A DNA stretch of 64,000 bases from Fictibacillus phosphorivorans. GTDB lineage: Bacteria > Bacillota > Bacilli > Bacillales > Fictibacillaceae. The notes beneath the pieces were generated by a model that saw nothing but the letters and a program-made list of their open reading frames with translations, did not search any database and was not told the origin of the DNA. Below are positions 62,626 to 64,000 of this stretch, piece by piece. The stretch spans positions 62,001-126,000 of the forward strand of contig NZ_JAMBOR010000010.1 of assembly GCF_023715845.1 (NCBI RefSeq), given 5' to 3'. Made by a program: the position numbers and the translations under genes. The stretch's first letter is position 1, and each line of letters starts with the position of its first letter.

Positions 62626-63867
62626 TTGGGAAAAGTAACAGCGACCTATTTGGTTCACGATAAAAAAGAAAATTTAAATAAAAAAGCAGAAGGGATTGCA
62701 CTTGGATTGACAGTGGGGTCTTGGACTGATCTTCCGCTGCTTGAGCAAGAACAGCTTCAAAAACATAAAGGTGTGGTAGAAAGCGTTGTTGAATTAGAGC
62801 GTGACGTTGCAGCTGATCGGTTCTTAGGGAGTCAGCGCACGAGAGGATTACTGAAGATTTCTTATCCTTCTGCCAATTTTTCTAACGATATACCGGCGAT
62901 CTTAACAACGGTCTTCGGCAAACTATCTCTTGATGGAGAGATCAAGCTCGTAGATTTGGAGTTTGATAAGGAGCTTGAGAAGAGTTTCCCAGGACCGAAA
63001 TATGGAATAGGTGGAATTCGTGAGATCTTGGGTGTCCATAATCGTCCACTTGTGATGAGCATCTTTAAAGGGGTACTTGGAAAAGATTTAACATTCTTTA
63101 AGCAACAGCTTTACGAGCAGGCTATTGGCGGTGTCGATCTTGTAAAAGATGATGAGATTCTTTTTGAAAATCCGCTGACCCCTTTTGAGGATCGCATTAT
63201 GGCTTCAAAAGAGGTCCTGCAGCAAGTGGAAGCTCGTACGGGTGAAAAAACGCTTTACGCTGTAAATCTTACGGGAAGAACGAGTGAACTGCGTGACAAA
63301 GCGAGACGTGCTGCAGAATTAGGAGCAGATGCATTACTTTTCAATGTGCTGTCTTATGGGCCAGATGTACTTCAAGAGTTAGCAGAAGATAAAGATATTC
63401 CACTTCCGATCATGGCACATCCTGCCTTATCGGGAGCGATCGGATCGTCATCTCTTTATGGAATCGGCTACTCGGTATTGCTCGGAAAACTCTTACGTTA
63501 TGCAGGAGCCGATCTTGTATTGTTCCCATCTCCGTATGGAAGTGTAGCACTTGATCGAAATGAAACCTTAAACATAGCCGATGCCTTAACAACAGAAAAT
63601 AGTGCATTGAAGAGATCATTCCCGGTTCCATCTGCTGGCATACATCCGGGATTAACGCCTGTTCTGTTTAACGATTTTGGGTTAGATAGTGTCATTAATG
63701 CTGGTGGAGGAATTCACGGTCACCCGGAAGGAGCAGCAGGCGGGGCAAGAGCATTCCGCCAAGCGATTGATGCAGCAGTGTCAGGAGAAGACCTTGAACA
63801 ATACGCCGAGAGCTACCCGGAACTTCAAAAAGCTTTGGAGTTGTGGGGCGGAGTGCCTGTAACATGA
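62626..63867 (+). CDS. mtnW: 2,3-diketo-5-methylthiopentyl-1-phosphate enolase (RuBisCO-like protein)
   Basis: MtnW, 413 residues, a form IV RuBisCO-like protein that enolises diketo-methylthiopentyl phosphate. Blocks: TVGSWTDLP, the LAGGRDLVKDDE-type centre here [23 protein letters not shown] and [10 protein letters not shown]. The frame is open from 62551, within the terminator, but the TTG at 62626 has AAAGGAG ten bases upstream and starts as in B. subtilis MtnW (414 residues). The stop overlaps mtnX by four bases. Confidence 0.92.
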   Translation: MGKVTATYLVHDKKENLNKKAEGIALGLTVGSWTDLPLLEQEQLQKHKGVVESVVELERDVAADRFLGSQRTRGLLKISYPSANFSNDIPAILTTVFGKLSLDGEIKLVDLEFDKELEKSFPGPKYGIGGIREILGVHNRPLVMSIFKGVLGKDLTFFKQQLYEQAIGGVDLVKDDEILFENPLTPFEDRIMASKEVLQQVEARTGEKTLYAVNLTGRTSELRDKARRAAELGADALLFNVLSYGPDVLQELAEDKDIPLPIMAHPALSGAIGSSSLYGIGYSVLLGKLLRYAGADLVLFPSPYGSVALDRNETLNIADALTTENSALKRSFPVPSAGIHPGLTPVLFNDFGLDSVINAGGGIHGHPEGAAGGARAFRQAIDAAVSGEDLEQYAESYPELQKALELWGGVPVT

Positions 63868-64000
63868 CACAAAAAATAATCTTCTGCGATTTCGACGGAA
63901 CTGTAACGGAGAAAGACAATATCGTAGCCATCATGGAAGCGTTTGCTCCAGGCGGCTGGCAGCCAATCGTCAATGATATTTTGAACGAGAAGGTCTCCAT
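63864..64000 (+). CDS. mtnX: 2-hydroxy-3-keto-5-methylthiopentenyl-1-phosphate phosphatase, 5' part only
   Basis: The first 45 codons of an HAD-family phosphatase are present before the window ends. The frame starts [20 protein letters not shown], with the nucleophile motif DFDGT. It overlaps the mtnW stop by four bases. In Bacillus, mtnX follows mtnW and removes phosphate from the enolised sugar in methionine salvage. The gene is intact as far as can be seen; mtnB and mtnD would be expected downstream. Confidence 0.9.
   Translation, partial: MTQKIIFCDFDGTVTEKDNIVAIMEAFAPGGWQPIVNDILNEKVS

Overview
The window looks like the chromosome of a spore-forming Bacillaceae species. A Fictibacillus-like organism is possible, but I cannot fix the genus. 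The support is a GerA/GerB/GerC spore-germinant receptor operon, addB-addA-sbcD-sbcC in Bacillus order, yhjD/yhjE/yisK/yisL-type genes nearby as in B. subtilis, SAM (S-box) riboswitches on methionine-salvage genes, and AGGAGG-type ribosome binding sites. No rRNA, tRNA, CRISPR array, prophage or insertion sequence was recognised.

Layout. (A) 1-12.4 kb: thirteen same-strand genes forming one catabolic island: MBL-fold hydrolase, SDR, BtpA/SgcQ protein, nucleoside hydrolase, amidohydrolase, a complete four-gene ECF importer, Asp/Glu-racemase-family protein, LtnD-like dehydrogenase, DUF1537 kinase and class II aldolase. It is visibly more GC-rich than the rest (53-58% in three hand-counted 60-base lines against 40-42% in two later lines) and is preceded by a perfect LacI/CcpA-type palindrome. 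It reads as an import-and-degrade pathway for a nucleoside-like or N-glycosidic compound whose sugar part would be drained through a four-carbon acid-sugar route. (B) 12.7-27 kb: housekeeping and signalling genes, including yhjE-like, second methionine aminopeptidase, DoxX, MgtE, a NarL-type two-component pair, GNAT, MFS/MarR, a 35-residue membrane peptide, amidase, an RsbR paralogue with a sigma-B-like promoter, and a c-di-GMP-I riboswitch in front of a diguanylate cyclase. (C) 27.3-39.1 kb: addBA-sbcDC, DNA end processing and repair. (D) 39.2-44.9 kb: ger operon and a yknWX pair without yknYZ. (E) 44.9-53.9 kb: B12-binding radical SAM protein, yisK-like/ALDH/SDR operon, rocD, yisL, PAS-GGDEF-EAL protein. 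(F) 53.9-64 kb: methionine salvage. An S-box controls mtnK-mtnA plus a three-gene sugar-type ABC importer (probable methylthioribose uptake) on the minus strand. mtnU is on the minus strand; mtnE and a second S-box with mtnW-mtnX are on the plus strand, and mtnX runs off the end.

Two short arrays or repeats stand out outside genes: six copies of a TTGAGCG motif at a 20-21-base period (13.4 kb), and two related copies of a dispersed repeat (27.04 and 50.08 kb). All family calls rest on motifs read by eye; no database was searched.
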